Assembly (NCBI GenBank): GCA_002069965.1
Contig: MWCI01000003.1
Coordinates: forward strand, 1 to 64,000
Length of the DNA: 64,000 nucleotides
Direction: 5' to 3'
DNA from: Spirochaetes bacterium ADurb.Bin218
Lineage (GTDB): Bacteria; Spirochaetota; UBA4802; UBA5550
Part shown: positions 62,214 to 64,000 of the stretch, piece after piece
Layout of the letters: each line of letters opens with the position of its first letter
How positions within the stretch are numbered: the stretch's first letter is position 1
Notes under the pieces: model-generated
What the model was told of the DNA's origin: nothing
The model's input: the letters and a program-made list of their open reading frames with translations, nothing else
The model's database searches: none
Program-made: the position numbers and the translations under genes

Positions 62214-63137
62214 ATGAATAATGGCAAGATTCAGCTTTCAATGCTACTTGATAGTTCTTCAAGGGAGGCTGTTCTTGAGGAGGTGAGGAAAAACTGGCTC
62301 TTTCATTATGAGGAAAGTCTTTTTTCTCAAGTAGAGAATGCCTTTGGTCTTATTTGTATGCTTTTTGATGGCAATTTTTCTGGATACAGAAAGTGTAATA
62401 CTGAATACCATAACCTCACACATACCTTTGATGCCTTACTTGCTGTGTCAAGGCTTATGGATGGACTTTTTTTTGTCAGGGAAAAGTTTTCCCCTGAACT
62501 TAGCCTTAATCTCCACCTTGCAGCTTTGCTTCACGATACAGGATATATTCAGGAAGACTGGGACAGGGAAGGCACTGGTGCAAAATATACCTCCGTCCAT
62601 GTAGAAAGAAGTAATGATTTTTTAAGAAAGAATTATAAAGCCTTTCATCTTAAGGAGAGCGATATTGAGGTTATATCTCAGCTAATTCTTTGCACTGGAA
62701 TAAAAGGGGATGCCATTAAGAATTTATCAGAGGATATGGCCATGGCTGGTGCAATACTTGCCACAGGGGATTTGCTCGGTCAGATGTCTGACAGAGCTTA
62801 TTTAGAGAAGCTCTTGTTTTTATATTATGAGTTTAAAGAGGCAGGAATTGAAGGATTTAACACAACCTTTGACATTTTGAGAAAAACTCTTTCTTTTTAT
62901 GAAATTACAAAAGAAAAGTTAGATAGTGATTTTTTTTCTGTATATGATGACTTAGTTTATCATTTTAAAGAGAGATATAATATTCCAGAAAATCTCTATA
63001 TGGTAGCAATTGATAATCAGATAAAGTATCTGGTAGATATAATTGAGGATGAATCGACCAACTTCAGGAATAAGCTCAAGAGGCTTGATCTTGAAAAAAT
63101 AGAACTTGACTACACCATTTCAAGAGAATATGTTTAG
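62214..63137 (+). CDS. HD-domain protein with PDE-like YHNXXH motif (307 aa)
   Basis: The metal motifs EYHNLTHTFDALL (about residues 65-77), LAALLHDTGY (about 101-110) and VHVERS resemble the YHNXXH and HD signatures of class I-type cyclic nucleotide phosphodiesterases and other HD hydrolases. The C-terminal 120 residues are helical. ATG 62214 follows GAGAGGGGG; an earlier start is less likely. The substrate is not known. Confidence 0.8.
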   Translation: MNNGKIQLSMLLDSSSREAVLEEVRKNWLFHYEESLFSQVENAFGLICMLFDGNFSGYRKCNTEYHNLTHTFDALLAVSRLMDGLFFVREKFSPELSLNLHLAALLHDTGYIQEDWDREGTGAKYTSVHVERSNDFLRKNYKAFHLKESDIEVISQLILCTGIKGDAIKNLSEDMAMAGAILATGDLLGQMSDRAYLEKLLFLYYEFKEAGIEGFNTTFDILRKTLSFYEITKEKLDSDFFSVYDDLVYHFKERYNIPENLYMVAIDNQIKYLVDIIEDESTNFRNKLKRLDLEKIELDYTISREYV

Positions 63138-63181
63138 CATATTTAGCATATAGATTTTTATATCCTCAGTTGGTTTTTGTC

Positions 63182-63634
63182 ATGTCGGATGAAGTAAAGA
63201 GAAAAATAGAATCAATAGAAAAGCGTATTGTTGAACTTAAATATGCAGAGCGCGATGTCGAGAGAGAAAGAGATATAATTAGATATGAGATGCTCAAAAA
63301 AGCAGAGAATTCTCCTGCTGTATTAAAACTAATAGAGACCTTTTTTGTCAATGAATTCAAAGTCAATATGGATGAGTTGCGTCTTTTATCAGAACCTGCA
63401 GCCTTTAAAGGAAGAGATGGTGAGGAGTTTCTCTCTGAGGTTAAGGTTGATGTCCGCTATAATAATACTAAGTCAAAGGACTATAGAGAGATAGGCTTTG
63501 TTATATATCTTACAGAGGGTTTTCAAATCGAAGAGGTCAGAAAAAAAGAAATTGAAATGATGGATAGAATAATTTCTATACGAAAAGAAATAGAAGAACT
63601 CAGAGCACAGAAGCGAAGCCTCCGCTTAAAATAG
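63182..63634 (+). CDS. Coiled-coil hypothetical protein (150 aa)
   Basis: Residues 1-40 and 115-150 are Lys/Glu/Arg-rich helices of coiled-coil type; the middle has beta strands (VKVDVRYNNTKSKDYREIGF). No motif is recognised. It follows the HD gene by 44 bases on the same strand. The start ATG 63182 is preceded by only a weak ribosome site. Confidence 0.6.
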   Translation: MSDEVKRKIESIEKRIVELKYAERDVERERDIIRYEMLKKAENSPAVLKLIETFFVNEFKVNMDELRLLSEPAAFKGRDGEEFLSEVKVDVRYNNTKSKDYREIGFVIYLTEGFQIEEVRKKEIEMMDRIISIRKEIEELRAQKRSLRLK

Positions 63635-63728
63635 AAAAAAGTCCTTAAAAAATTTTTTTGTAAGTCAAAAATTTTATGTGGATACTTCTGTCTGCCTGTA
63701 TTATATTATAAATTACACAGGTAATAAG

Positions 63729-64000
63729 ATGAGATCCACAATAATAGCTAAAAAATTATTACTACTGATTATTCTGCTTTTTACAATAAGTTTTGTATAT
63801 GCAGAAAAAAAGATCACAGTTGTGACTGATGACAACTATCCTCCATATATCTTCAGAGATAAAGATGGAAATCTTCAGGGAATACTGGTAGATCAATGGG
63901 ATCTGTGGAGCAGCCGCACCGGAGTTAAAGTTTATCTAAAAGGAATGGATTGGGCTAAAGCCCTTGCTGCTATGAAAAAGGGGGAGGCAGATGTAATAGA
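63729..64000 (+). CDS. Periplasmic solute-binding family 3 domain protein, N-terminal part
   Basis: A signal peptide (KKLLLLIILLFTISFVYA) is followed by the start of an SBP_bac_3 domain: ITVVTDDNYPPYIFRDKDGN, VDQWDLWSSRTG, and WAKALAAMKKGEADVI. The frame runs off the right edge after 90 codons. Such domains are free binding proteins or sensor inputs of kinases and cyclases. Confidence 0.85.
   Translation, partial: MRSTIIAKKLLLLIILLFTISFVYAEKKITVVTDDNYPPYIFRDKDGNLQGILVDQWDLWSSRTGVKVYLKGMDWAKALAAMKKGEADVI

Overview
The window is a chromosomal segment of an AT-rich, Gram-negative, anaerobic or facultative bacterium. Signs of this are an exported outer-membrane-type barrel, lipoprotein processing (Lgt), TatA, an NAD-linked [NiFe] hydrogenase, FdhE, many Fe-S and radical SAM proteins, and an ORP-type Mrp/NifX cluster of the kind known from anaerobes. 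The phylum cannot be fixed from the sequence alone. The SpoIIE-type phosphatase, the paired TPR and fibronectin-III envelope proteins and the base composition would fit a spirochaete or a Deferribacteres-like lineage.

Region 1 (1-7213) is the right end of an integrative element inserted at the 3' end of a tRNA-Pro(GGG) gene. All genes read leftward: tyrosine integrase, an orphan 302-residue protein, an excisionase-like HTH protein, a zinc ribbon, a primase-polymerase, an SF3-like ATPase, a Nu1-like packaging protein and small partners, running off the window edge. The order resembles a phage satellite or small prophage.

Region 2 (7213-28728) is core and accessory chromosome: uvrC, a membrane SpoIIE phosphatase, an HD hydrolase with a COG1031-like radical SAM enzyme, an IS5-type transposase scrap, tatA-fdhE-Lrp-HhH glycosylase, nitroreductase, glycogen phosphorylase, a chemoreceptor, panB with an Lrp regulator, a DUF4015-type glycosidase, a B12-type radical SAM protein, and the TPR and FN3 envelope pair.

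Region 3 (29165-41309) holds the soluble NAD-reducing hydrogenase operon hoxFUYH with its protease, a lone receiver, a lipoprotein, dapA-dapB with an unusual CBS-PAS-Fis regulator, rho, rpmE, a DMT transporter and lgt.

Region 4 (41310-54921) carries signalling genes (hybrid kinase, LOG protein, RsbW-like kinase, carbonic anhydrase-like protein). It then holds the most notable block: an expanded ORP-like cluster (ferredoxin, three NifX-family proteins, Mrp, two ferredoxin-MinD ATPases, a radical SAM protein and a metallo-beta-lactamase-fold protein). A textbook sigma-54 promoter at 51963-51978 heads it. Two matching palindromes (ATTGCA-N3-TGCAAT) sit about 290 bases upstream, and a PAS-AAA-Fis activator is encoded immediately behind them, coupled to a RelA/SpoT-TPR gene.

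Region 5 (54922-64000) has a small 2Fe-2S protein, a crotonase, a nitronate monooxygenase-like protein, MgtE, a YheT hydrolase, two broken genes (a sensor with an in-frame TAG and a frameshifted barrel protein containing a 51-base perfect palindrome), an HD protein, a coiled-coil protein and the start of a solute-binding-domain protein.
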